Below, piece by piece: positions 52,835 to 61,206 of a DNA stretch of 64,000 bases. The DNA is taken from positions 1 to 64,000 of the forward strand of contig NZ_BMMV01000029.1 of assembly GCF_014646115.1 (NCBI RefSeq), in the 5' to 3' direction. Position numbers and translations under genes: made by a program. The notes under the pieces are model-generated. The model was given only the letters and a program-made list of their open reading frames with translations. It did not search any database and was not told where the DNA came from. Within the stretch, counting starts at the first letter, position 1. The number at the start of each line of letters is the position of its first letter. The DNA comes from Streptomyces camponoticapitis. Lineage in GTDB: Bacteria; Actinomycetota; Actinomycetes; Streptomycetales; Streptomycetaceae.

Positions 52835-55800
52835 CTACGGCACCGCCGCGTCGATCGCCTTCACGATCCGCTTGTCCGACACCGGCTGCGCCGTGCCCAG
52901 GGCGTGGGCGAAGTAGCTCACCCGCAGCTCCTCGATCATCCAGCGGATGTCCAGGACCTGCTGGGGCACCGGCCGTCCCCGCGGGAGCTGTTCGAGCAGC
53001 CAGGCGTACTCGTCCCGCATCTCGTGGACCTTCTCCATACGCGTGGTGTCGCGCTGGACGTTCGTCGGCATCTGCTGGAGCCTGCGGTCCGCCGCGACCA
53101 GGTAGCGCATCAGGTCGGGCAGTCTGCGCAGCCCCGTACGCGTCACGAAGCCCGCCGGCATCAGCTCCGCCAGCTGGTCCTTCACGTCCTGGACGTTGTT
53201 GATCAGGACCAGGCTGTTCGTGGTCTTCAGCCGCCGCTCACAGGCCTGCCAGGCCGCCAGGATCTGCTCGGCCTGGCCGATCGTGCGTACGGTCAGGTCG
53301 ACCAGGTCGGCCCGGACCCTGTCGTACAGCTTCCGGTACGACTCCTCGTCCCACGCGGGCCCTCCGTGCTCGGCGATCAGCCGGTCCGCCGCGGCGGTGG
53401 CGCAGTCCTCGAAGAGTGCCTGGATCGAGCCGTGCGGGTTACGGGACAGGGCCAGCTTCTGCTTGTTGGTGAGCGTGTCGGACGCGAACTTGGCCGGGCT
53501 GACCGGGATGTTGAGCATGATCAGCCGGCGCGTCCCCTGCCACATGGCCTGTTGCTGCTCGGCCTCGGTGTCGTAGAGCCGTACGGCCACGGTCGCGCCC
53601 TGGTCGACCAGTGCCGGATACGCCTTGACCGGCTGCCCCGCCCGCCGGGTCTCGAAGGTGCGCGACAGCGTGCCGATCGTCCAGTCGGTGAGGCCCGAGC
53701 GTTCGACGGACTCGCCCGTGGGCCCCGCCACCGCCGCGGCGGCCTGGGAGATCGCCTTGCGGGCCTTCGGCTTGAGGGCGATCCGCAGCGCCTCCAGGTC
53801 CTTGTCCTCGGCGATCTTGCGGCGCCGCTCGTCGACGATCCGGAAGGTGATCTTGAGGTGGTCCGGCACCCGGCCCGGATCGAAATCGTCGGCCGTGACG
53901 GGCACACCGACCATCCGCTGGAGCTCACGCGCCAGCGTCACGGGAAGCGCTTCCTGAAGAGGCACCGCCCGCTCCAGGAACTTCTTCGCGTAGTTCGGCG
54001 CCGGGACGTAGTGGCGGCGGATCGGCTTCGGCAGGGAGCGGATCAGCTCCACCACCACCTCCTCGCGCAGCCCCGGGATCTGCCAGTCGAAGCCCTCGGA
54101 GGTGATCTGGTTGAGCACCTGGAGCGGTACGTGGACGGTCACACCGTCCGCGTCGGCCCCCGGCTCGAACTGGTACGTCACCCGGAACTTGAGCCTGCCC
54201 TGCCGCCAAGAGTCCGGATAGTCGTCCTTGGTGACGGCGCCCGCCGCCTCGTTGATGAGCATCGAGCGCTCGAAGTCGAGGAGTTCGGGCTCCTCCTTGC
54301 GCTTGTGCTTCCACCACGAGTCGAAGTGCGCGCCGGAGACCACATGGTCGGGCACCCGCTCGTCGTAGAAGTCGAAGAGCGTCTCGTCGTCCACGAGGAT
54401 GTCGCGGCGCCGGGCGCGGTGCTCCAACTCCTCGACCTCGCCCAGAAGTTTGCGATTGTCATGGAAAAACTGATGGTGCGTCCGCCAGTCGCCCTCGACG
54501 AGCGCGTTGCGGATGAACAGGTCGCGCGAGGCATCGGCGTCGATCCGGCCGAAGTTCACCTTGCGCCGCTCGACGATCGGTACGCCGTACAGCGTCACCT
54601 TCTCGTACGCCATCACGGCCGCCTGGTCCTTCTCCCAGTGCGGCTCGCTGTACGTGCGTTTGATCAGATGCTGGGCCAGCGGCTCGATCCAGTCGGGATC
54701 GATCTTCGCGTTGACTCGCGCCCACAGCCGTGACGTCTCCACCAGCTCCGCGGACATGATGACGCGCGGCGGCTTCTTGAAGAGGGCCGAGCCGGGGAAG
54801 ACCGCGAACTTCGCGTTGCGCGCGCCCACGTACTCGTTCTTCGCGCCGTCCTTCACGTCCTTGAGCCCGATGTGCGACAGCAGCCCGGCCAGCAGCGAGA
54901 TGTGCACCGACTGGTCCGGCGCGGGGGCGCTGTCGTCGCCCTCGTCGAACTTGATGCCCATCTGCTTCGCGACCGTGCGCAGTTGGGAGTAGATGTCCTG
55001 CCACTCGCGGATCCGCAGGAAGTTCAGATACTCGGCCTTGCACATCCGGCGGAAGGCCGAGGAGCCGCGGGCCTTCTGCTGCTCGCGGATGTAGCGCCAC
55101 AGATTCAGGAAGGCCAGGAAGTCGGAGGTCTCGTCCCGGAAGCGGGCGTGCTGCTGGTCGGCCTGGGTCTGCTTCTCCGACGGGCGCTCGCGCGGGTCCT
55201 GGATGGAGAGCGCGGCGGCGATCACCATGACCTCGCGTACGCAGCCGTTGCGCTCGGCCTCGATGACCATGCGCGCGAGGCGGGGGTCGACGGGCAGCTG
55301 CGAGAGCTTGCGGCCGAGCTGGGTGAGCTGCTTGCGCGGATCCCTCTGCGAGGCGTCGAAGGCGCCCAGCTCTTGGAGGAGTTGGACACCGTCGCGGATG
55401 TTGCGGTGGTCCGGCGGGTCGATGAAGGGGAACTTCTCGATCTCGCCCAGGCCGGCCGACGTCATCTGCAGGATGACCGACGCCAGATTCGTACGGAGGA
55501 TCTCGGCGTCCGTGAACTCGGGCCGTGAGTCGAAGTCGTCCTCGGAGAAGAGCCGGATGCAGATGCCGTCGGACGTACGGCCGCAGCGGCCCTTGCGCTG
55601 GTTGGCACTGGCCTGCGAGATCCGCTCGATCGGCAGGCGCTGGACCTTGGTGCGGTGGGAGTAGCGGGAGATACGGGCGGTGCCGGGGTCGATCACGTAC
55701 TTGATGCCCGGCACGGTCAGCGAGGTCTCCGCCACGTTCGTCGCCAGGACGATCCTGCGGGTCGCGCCGCCCCCGGGTCTCTGGAAGACGCGGTGCTGCT

Positions 55801-56785
55801 CGGCGTGCGAGAGGCGCGCGTACAGGGGCAGCACCTCGGTGTGCCGGAGCCTCCGCTTGTCGAGCGCGTCGGCGGTGTCGCGGATCTCCCGCTCGCCGGA
55901 GAGGAAGACCAGGACGTCGCCGGGGCCCTCCGACTGGAGCTCGTCGACGGCGTCGCAGATCGCGGTGATCTGGTCGCGGTCGCCCTCTTCGCCGTTCTCT
56001 TCCAGGAGCGGCCGGTAGCGGACCTCGACCGGGAACGTACGGCCCGAGACCTCCACGATCGGCGCGTCGCCGAAGTGGCGGGAGAACCGCTCGGGGTCGA
56101 TCGTCGCCGAGGTGATGACCAGCTTGAGATCCGGGCGCCTGGGGAGGAGCTGGGCGAGATAGCCGAGCAGGAAGTCGATGTTGAGACTGCGCTCGTGGGC
56201 CTCGTCGATGATGATCGTGTCGTACGCGCGCAGGTCGCGGTCCGACTGGATCTCGGCGAGCAGGATGCCGTCCGTCATGATCTTGACGAACGTCGAGTCC
56301 TGGTTCACCTGGTCGGTGAAGCGGACCTTCCATCCCACGGCCTCGCCGAGCGGGGTCCCCAGCTCGTCGGCGACGCGCTCGGCGACGGTGCGGGCGGCGA
56401 TCCGGCGGGGCTGGGTGTGACCGATCATGCCCCGGACGCCCCGGCCGAGCTCCATGCACATCTTGGGGATCTGGGTGGTCTTGCCCGACCCGGTCTCACC
56501 GGCGACGATCACGACCTGGTGGTCGCGTATCGCCTCAAGGATCACGTCCTTCTTCTGGCTGACGGGCAGTTGCTCGGGGTACGTGATCGCCGGCATCCGG
56601 GCCGCGCGGGCGCGCACGCGCTCGGCGGACCTGCCGGCCTCGGCCGCGATCTCGTCGAGGACGGCCTGCCGGGCTTCGGGCTTACGAATGCGCCGGACGC
56701 CTTCGAGACGGCGGCCGAGGCGCTGCGAGTCGCGCAGCGACACCTCGGCCAGCAGGGACTGAAGGTCGGCGAGGGAAGTAGACAT
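52835..56785 (-). CDS. hrpA: ATP-dependent RNA helicase HrpA
   Basis: This 1316-aa DEAH-box protein has Walker A GETGSGKT (96-103), DEAH (194-197), SATID (motif III), and QRKGRCGRTSDGICIRLF (motif VI region). The C-terminal half contains the winged-helix, ratchet and OB-like parts and the long DUF3418-type extension of bacterial HrpA. The length agrees with the family. HrpA resolves stalled ribosomes and mRNA structures in E. coli. It lies between two identical tRNA-Asp genes. Confidence 0.95.
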   Translation of the reverse strand: MSTSLADLQSLLAEVSLRDSQRLGRRLEGVRRIRKPEARQAVLDEIAAEAGRSAERVRARAARMPAITYPEQLPVSQKKDVILEAIRDHQVVIVAGETGSGKTTQIPKMCMELGRGVRGMIGHTQPRRIAARTVAERVADELGTPLGEAVGWKVRFTDQVNQDSTFVKIMTDGILLAEIQSDRDLRAYDTIIIDEAHERSLNIDFLLGYLAQLLPRRPDLKLVITSATIDPERFSRHFGDAPIVEVSGRTFPVEVRYRPLLEENGEEGDRDQITAICDAVDELQSEGPGDVLVFLSGEREIRDTADALDKRRLRHTEVLPLYARLSHAEQHRVFQRPGGGATRRIVLATNVAETSLTVPGIKYVIDPGTARISRYSHRTKVQRLPIERISQASANQRKGRCGRTSDGICIRLFSEDDFDSRPEFTDAEILRTNLASVILQMTSAGLGEIEKFPFIDPPDHRNIRDGVQLLQELGAFDASQRDPRKQLTQLGRKLSQLPVDPRLARMVIEAERNGCVREVMVIAAALSIQDPRERPSEKQTQADQQHARFRDETSDFLAFLNLWRYIREQQKARGSSAFRRMCKAEYLNFLRIREWQDIYSQLRTVAKQMGIKFDEGDDSAPAPDQSVHISLLAGLLSHIGLKDVKDGAKNEYVGARNAKFAVFPGSALFKKPPRVIMSAELVETSRLWARVNAKIDPDWIEPLAQHLIKRTYSEPHWEKDQAAVMAYEKVTLYGVPIVERRKVNFGRIDADASRDLFIRNALVEGDWRTHHQFFHDNRKLLGEVEELEHRARRRDILVDDETLFDFYDERVPDHVVSGAHFDSWWKHKRKEEPELLDFERSMLINEAAGAVTKDDYPDSWRQGRLKFRVTYQFEPGADADGVTVHVPLQVLNQITSEGFDWQIPGLREEVVVELIRSLPKPIRRHYVPAPNYAKKFLERAVPLQEALPVTLARELQRMVGVPVTADDFDPGRVPDHLKITFRIVDERRRKIAEDKDLEALRIALKPKARKAISQAAAAVAGPTGESVERSGLTDWTIGTLSRTFETRRAGQPVKAYPALVDQGATVAVRLYDTEAEQQQAMWQGTRRLIMLNIPVSPAKFASDTLTNKQKLALSRNPHGSIQALFEDCATAAADRLIAEHGGPAWDEESYRKLYDRVRADLVDLTVRTIGQAEQILAAWQACERRLKTTNSLVLINNVQDVKDQLAELMPAGFVTRTGLRRLPDLMRYLVAADRRLQQMPTNVQRDTTRMEKVHEMRDEYAWLLEQLPRGRPVPQQVLDIRWMIEELRVSYFAHALGTAQPVSDKRIVKAIDAAVP

Positions 56786-56852
56786 ACCGAACCCAGGATC
56801 TCACCCGGGCCGGGCGAGTGGCGAACCCATTTCGCGGGGCGGGTACACGGAA

Positions 56853-56879
56853 GCCCCTACCGAAGCTCTCGGCAGGGGC
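56853..56879 (-). terminator. terminator of the Glu-Asp-Phe tRNA cluster
   Basis: GCCCCTACCGA (56853-56863) pairs, with one mismatch, with TCGGCAGGGGC (56869-56879). It lies 22 bp beyond the tRNA-Phe 3' end. Confidence 0.7.
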
Positions 56880-56900
56880 ATCTGCACTGAAGAAGAGGAG

Positions 56901-56974
56901 TGGCTGGGGCCGGGATCGAACCGGCGACCTATCGCTTTTCAGGCGATCGCTCGTACCAACTGAGCTACCCAGCC
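56901..56974 (-). tRNA. tRNA-Phe (GAA)
   Basis: This 74-nt gene has acceptor GGCTGGG/CCCAGCC, D arm TAGCTCAGTTGGTA, anticodon loop CTGAAAA (GAA) and T loop GTTCGATCC, with discriminator A. Confidence 0.94.
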
Positions 56975-56996
56975 ACGCGGCTCTCGCGAGCCACAG

Positions 56997-57071
56997 CGGT
57001 CCTGACGGGATTTGAACCCGCGGCCTCCACCTTGACAGGGTGGCGAGCACTCCAAACTGCTCCACAGGACC
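56997..57071 (-). tRNA. tRNA-Asp (GTC), copy 2
   Basis: Identical to 52657-52731. It is the middle gene of the Glu-Asp-Phe cluster, 22 bp upstream of tRNA-Phe. Confidence 0.94.
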
Positions 57072-57109
57072 AAGCAATGTGCGAGACGAGTCTCGCACAC
57101 GGTGTTGCG

Positions 57110-57182
57110 TGCCCCCAACGGGATTCGAACCCGTGCTACCGCCTTGAAAGGGCGGCGTCCTGGGCCACTAGACGATGAGGGC
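57110..57182 (-). tRNA. tRNA-Glu (TTC)
   Basis: This 73-nt gene has acceptor GCCCTCA/TGGGGGC (one G-T pair), anticodon loop CTTTCAA (TTC) and T loop GTTCGAATC. It is first in the Glu-Asp-Phe cluster, a standard Streptomyces order. Confidence 0.94.
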
Positions 57183-57262
57183 TAAGGGCCCGCCTGGGCG
57201 CTTGGTAGCGCGTCGGGGACGTGAGAAGCATATGGGATGCGGGGAGCTATCGCCAAAACGGT

Positions 57263-58900
57263 TTACCGGGCGGGGGGCGGGCCCGTCGGGGTGGCGGGGG
57301 AGCGGGCGCCGGAGGGCCCTGCGGAAGCCGATCCGGACGGTGTTCCCGACGGTGACGCGGACGGCGACGGTGACGGGTCCGTCCCCGGTACGCCGGCCTC
57401 CTTCGGCAGATGGCGGCTGACCTCCGCCGTCGTCAGCCCCAGTCCGCCCAGCGTGATCTCGTCCCACGCCTGGAGCCGCTTCGTCGTGCTGTCCAGATAG
57501 AGCAGCGAGGCCCGGACCTTCTCCGGCTGGTCGTTCTGGACCGCGCGCAGTCCGCCGCCGCCCGCCGAGCCCTCGATCTTCAGCCGCGTACCGAGCGGCA
57601 TGATCTCGGTGTCGCGGCGGTGCACATGGCCGGCCAGCACGAGCGGCACCGTGCCGTCGGTCTCCCTGGCCGCGATCGGGTTGTGCGCGACGGCGATGTC
57701 CACCGGGGTGCCCGCCCGCTCCTGGTCGCGGATGGCCGACGCCAGCCGGATGCCCGCCATCTCCTCCGCCGGATCACCGGCGTTGGCGAGTGAGCGGTCG
57801 GGGGTGAACTGCGGGTCGCCCGTGCCCGCCACCCGGATCCCGGCGACGGTGACGGCGCGGCCGTGGTCGAGGACATGGACGTTCTTCAGGCCTTCCAGAT
57901 ACTTCTGGGTTTCGGCCGAGTCGTGGTTGCCGCGCACCCAGACGTACGGGGCGCCCAGATCGGGGATCGGGTCGAGGAAGCTGTTCTCGGCGGCCGAGCC
58001 GTGGTCCATGGTGTCGCCCGAGTCGATGATCAGGTCGATCCGGTACTGCTCCACCAGCGAGCCGATGATGTGCCAGGCGGCCGGGTTGAGATGGATGTCG
58101 GACACCTGGAGGACCCGCAGGGTGCCCGGGTCCGGCTGGTACGACGGCAGGGTCGACGTCGCGTCGTACAGCTTGGTCACGTTGGTGACCAGCCGCGCCA
58201 ACTCCTTCTGGTAGACGTCGAATTCGGTGACGATCGAGCGCGCGCTGCCGACGACCTGCGGGGCCGAGGAGAGCAGCCCGGAGAAGCGGGGCTCCAGCAC
58301 GGACTTCGGGTTCCAGGTCGCGAAGGCGCTGACGCCGGCCGCGCTCAGCAGTACGAGCGCGAGCCCGCCGGCGGCCAGCGCGCGTCGGGGGCGGCGGTAG
58401 ACGGCCAGACCGAGGGCGGTGGCGCCCGAGACGACCGCCACACAGGACCGTACGGCCAGCTCAGTCGTGCCGGCCGAGACGTCGCTCGCGACCTCCTCCT
58501 GGAGACCGGCGAGGCGTTCGGGGTGCTCGACGAGGGCCTGCGAGCGGACCGGGTCGAGCTGGTCGACATCGACGTCGAGGCGGATGGGGGCCGTGTGGGA
58601 GTCGAGTTCCAGCGCGCCCAGCGGCGAGACGTTGATCTTCGTGCCGCCGGTCAGGGAAGGGCGCAGGGTCATCTTGGTGTCCATGGGGCCCACCGGCGTA
58701 CGCACACTGCCGACGATCAAAAGCCCGAGCCAGGCGCCGAGCAGGACGACGGCGATGAGCCCGAGCGCGCGGGTGTAGGGGTGGGGTGAGCTGACGAGGG
58801 CGCTGGTGGGTCCGTCGCCGCGGGACCGGTAGTGCCGCCGGATCCGGCCGATCGTTGTGATCGCGGTACGGATCGGGACACGGCGTACGTCGCGGGCCAT
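57263..58900 (-). CDS. membrane metallophosphoesterase
   Basis: This 545-aa protein has an N-terminal membrane helix (about 47-67) and two more near 150-205. The metallophosphoesterase domain follows, with the complete metal set: VSDIHLN, DSGDTMDHG, VRGNHDS and AGHVHRRD. The C-terminus is a Pro/Ser/Gly-rich tail. The active site probably lies outside the cell. The ATG at 58900 is chosen because the frame upstream overlaps the divergent zinc peptidase gene. The substrate is unknown. Confidence 0.87.
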   Translation of the reverse strand: MARDVRRVPIRTAITTIGRIRRHYRSRGDGPTSALVSSPHPYTRALGLIAVVLLGAWLGLLIVGSVRTPVGPMDTKMTLRPSLTGGTKINVSPLGALELDSHTAPIRLDVDVDQLDPVRSQALVEHPERLAGLQEEVASDVSAGTTELAVRSCVAVVSGATALGLAVYRRPRRALAAGGLALVLLSAAGVSAFATWNPKSVLEPRFSGLLSSAPQVVGSARSIVTEFDVYQKELARLVTNVTKLYDATSTLPSYQPDPGTLRVLQVSDIHLNPAAWHIIGSLVEQYRIDLIIDSGDTMDHGSAAENSFLDPIPDLGAPYVWVRGNHDSAETQKYLEGLKNVHVLDHGRAVTVAGIRVAGTGDPQFTPDRSLANAGDPAEEMAGIRLASAIRDQERAGTPVDIAVAHNPIAARETDGTVPLVLAGHVHRRDTEIMPLGTRLKIEGSAGGGGLRAVQNDQPEKVRASLLYLDSTTKRLQAWDEITLGGLGLTTAEVSRHLPKEAGVPGTDPSPSPSASPSGTPSGSASAGPSGARSPATPTGPPPAR

Positions 58901-58984
58901 TGGGCGCGTATGCCCAGGGGCACCCGCGATCATGCGTGGGCGCCGCCTTGCCCCGATCTTGGTGACCTGCGTGACAATGGCGGG

Positions 58985-59362
58985 GTGCTGGAGATGACGC
59001 GCGAGGAGTTCGAGGAACTGGTGGCCGAGGCGCTCGACAGGATCCCGCCGGAGCTCATGCGGCTGATGGACAACGTCGCGGTATTCGTGGAGGACGAACC
59101 CGACCCCGCGGCCGCGAAGGACTCGGGGGAGGAGTTCGACCCCGATCTGCTCGGGCTCTACGAGGGGACTCCGCTGACCGATCGCGGCGAGTGGTACGCG
59201 GGCGTGCTGCCGGACCGGATCACGATCTACCGGGGGCCGACGCTGCGGATGTGCGAGACGCGCGAGGACGTGGTGGCCGAGACGGAGATCACGGTGGTGC
59301 ACGAGATCGCGCACCACTTCGGGATCGACGACGACCGGCTGCACGAGCTGGGGTACGGGTGA
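58985..59362 (+). CDS. zinc metallopeptidase-like protein (HExxH, DUF1025 type)
   Basis: This 125-aa protein has HEIAHHFGI (106-114) with the zincin HExxH motif near its end and EFEELVAEALDRIPPEL at the start. It fits the small metallopeptidase family found next to many chromosomal operons in actinobacteria. The GTG at 58985 is chosen; GACAAT lies about 10 bp before it, so the mRNA is probably leaderless. It is coupled to crcB1 by a 4-bp overlap. Confidence 0.85.
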   Translation: MLEMTREEFEELVAEALDRIPPELMRLMDNVAVFVEDEPDPAAAKDSGEEFDPDLLGLYEGTPLTDRGEWYAGVLPDRITIYRGPTLRMCETREDVVAETEITVVHEIAHHFGIDDDRLHELGYG

Positions 59363-59892
59363 GTCCGGGTCCCGAGGACGGGCCCGCGGGGTCTGCCGGG
59401 TCCGCGGGCTCCACCGGCTCCGGCGCGGAGCCCGTCGACCCCGATGTCGATCTGCGGGAACCCGGTCAGCGCGCCGAAGCGGCCGGGCACCGGCTGTGGC
59501 ACGTGCTGGCCGTCATCTCGGCGGGCGGTGCGGCGGGCGCGACGGCGCGGTACGGCGCCGAACGGCTGTGGCCCACGGCCGACGGAGCGTTCCCCTGGAC
59601 GACATTCGTGGTGAATGTGCTGGGGTGCGGGCTGATCGGCGTCCTGATGGTGCTGGTCGCCGAGGGCGGCTGGTCGGTCCATCCGCTGGTGCGGCCGTTC
59701 CTCGGGGTGGGAGTGCTGGGAGGTTTCACCACGTTCTCGACGTACACGCTGGACTTCCTGCGGCTGGTGCGGCACGGCGAGGCTCCGGCGGCGCTGGGGT
59801 ACGCGGCGGTGACGCTCGTGGGCGCGATGGCGGCGGTATGGCTGGCGGCGACGCTCACGCGCCGCGCGGTGGGGCGGGTGGCGGCGCCGTGA
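59359..59892 (+). CDS. crcB: fluoride channel CrcB/Fluc, subunit 1
   Basis: This 177-aa protein has a long Gly/Ser/Ala N-terminal tail, then four membrane helices with the Fluc signature GGFTTFSTYTLD and GATARYGAERL; FPWTTFVVNVLGCGLIG is helix 2. Fluc channels export fluoride. With crcB2 it probably makes the heterodimer used by Gram-positive bacteria. The N-terminal tail is longer than usual. Confidence 0.93.
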   Translation: MSPGPEDGPAGSAGSAGSTGSGAEPVDPDVDLREPGQRAEAAGHRLWHVLAVISAGGAAGATARYGAERLWPTADGAFPWTTFVVNVLGCGLIGVLMVLVAEGGWSVHPLVRPFLGVGVLGGFTTFSTYTLDFLRLVRHGEAPAALGYAAVTLVGAMAAVWLAATLTRRAVGRVAAP

Positions 59893-60242
59893 ACTGGCTG
59901 CTCGTGGTCGTGGGAGGCGCGGTCGGGGCGCCGCTGCGCTATCTGACGGACCGTACGGTGCAGGCGCGGCATCAAACCCTCTTCCCCTGGGGGACGTTCG
60001 CCGTGAACGTGGCGGGGAGCCTGGTGCTGGGTGTGCTGGCCGGGGCGGCCGTGTCGTCCGCGACGTACGCGCTCCTCGGTACGGGGCTGTGCGGGGCGCT
60101 CACGACGTACTCGACGTTCTCGTACGAGACGCTGCGGCTGGCCGAGCGCGGGGCGGCGCTGGTGGCCGGCGCGTATGCGACCGCGTCGGTGCTGGTGGGG
60201 CTCGGCGCGGTGTGGGCGGGGTGGGAGCTGGGGGCGCTCTGA
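59889..60242 (+). CDS. crcB: fluoride channel CrcB/Fluc, subunit 2
   Basis: This 117-aa protein has four membrane helices, with GAPLRYLTDR, FPWGTFAVNVAGSLVLG and ALTTYSTFSYE. It overlaps crcB1 by 4 bp. Paired genes are typical where two different subunits form one fluoride channel. The start is a GTG. Confidence 0.93.
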   Translation: MNWLLVVVGGAVGAPLRYLTDRTVQARHQTLFPWGTFAVNVAGSLVLGVLAGAAVSSATYALLGTGLCGALTTYSTFSYETLRLAERGAALVAGAYATASVLVGLGAVWAGWELGAL

Positions 60243-60390
60243 GGCCGGGCCGCACGGGGCGGCCGCTGCGCCTTCGGCGCGTGGCGGGCGTGTCCCTTGT
60301 GGGGAAAAGGAAGTTGGGCAGGGCAATCCTCTCCCTGCCGTCGGGCTTCCTTCGGCGGGCGAGCCGTTTCACGCCCCGGAGGTGCCCCGC

Positions 60391-60972
60391 GTGCGCCAGT
60401 TGTCCGCCCCCGGCCGTTTCACTGTCTGGATCATCACCTCGCTGGCCGTCGCCACCTCCACCGGCTGCATGAGCGTCGGCGACGACGAAGGGAAGCCGGC
60501 CCCCTCGCGATCGGCCGAGCGGTCCGGGGCCGCCGCCGAGGAGGACGGCGGTACGACGGCGGACGCCGGCGCGGGCGTACCGGCCGGCGGCCCCAGCGGC
60601 GCGGGGCCGAAGGGCGCCGAGCGGACCGGCGAGCACGGCGAGAAGGGGAAGCCGGGCGATCCGAAGGCCTCGGGCGACCCGTCCACGAAGCCGTCCAAGG
60701 GCCCGGACGGCAAGCCGCTGCCTCCCGCGCCCAGGCCGCCGGGCGGGGACGTACCGCCCGCGGAACAGCCGACCCGGACCCCGCTGCCGCCGTCCGAGCC
60801 GTCCGAGCCGAACCCTCCGGCGGAGCCACCGCCGGGGCCCGAGCCGAGCGGCCCGCCGGACGTGCCGTCGGCCTCGCCGGCCGCGGACGTACGGGTGAAC
60901 GCGCTAGGGCCGGGCAACGGGGCCGGGATGCGGAAGGAGCCCGCGGCGTCCCCGCAGTTGGGGCCGGTGTGA
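60391..60972 (+). CDS. proline-rich lipoprotein, unknown
   Basis: This 193-aa protein has a signal ending in TSTGC (C26), a lipobox-like site. The remainder is low-complexity Pro/Gly/Ser/Glu/Lys sequence with no fold. The GTG at 60391 has GGAGG upstream; a GTG three codons earlier is possible. It may act as a cell-wall spacer. Conservation cannot be judged here. Confidence 0.6.
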   Translation: MRQLSAPGRFTVWIITSLAVATSTGCMSVGDDEGKPAPSRSAERSGAAAEEDGGTTADAGAGVPAGGPSGAGPKGAERTGEHGEKGKPGDPKASGDPSTKPSKGPDGKPLPPAPRPPGGDVPPAEQPTRTPLPPSEPSEPNPPAEPPPGPEPSGPPDVPSASPAADVRVNALGPGNGAGMRKEPAASPQLGPV

Positions 60973-61206
60973 GGCGCGGGGCCCGGGCGGACGGCGGGTG
61001 TGAGGCGGATCGCGTGGAAGCGGTTTGCCAGGGAGGGGGAGCGGTGCGTATGGTAGTAGATCGTTTGATCATTGCCTGGCGCCGACACAGAAGAGCGCCG
61101 CGTGGCGCGTACTCTCCCTTGCCGTGGCTGACCGCATTGAGGCGGTCGAATTGCGAATCACGGAGTTTGGGCGCGTGCCGAGACTCCGGAAGGTTTCGCA
61201 TTTCGC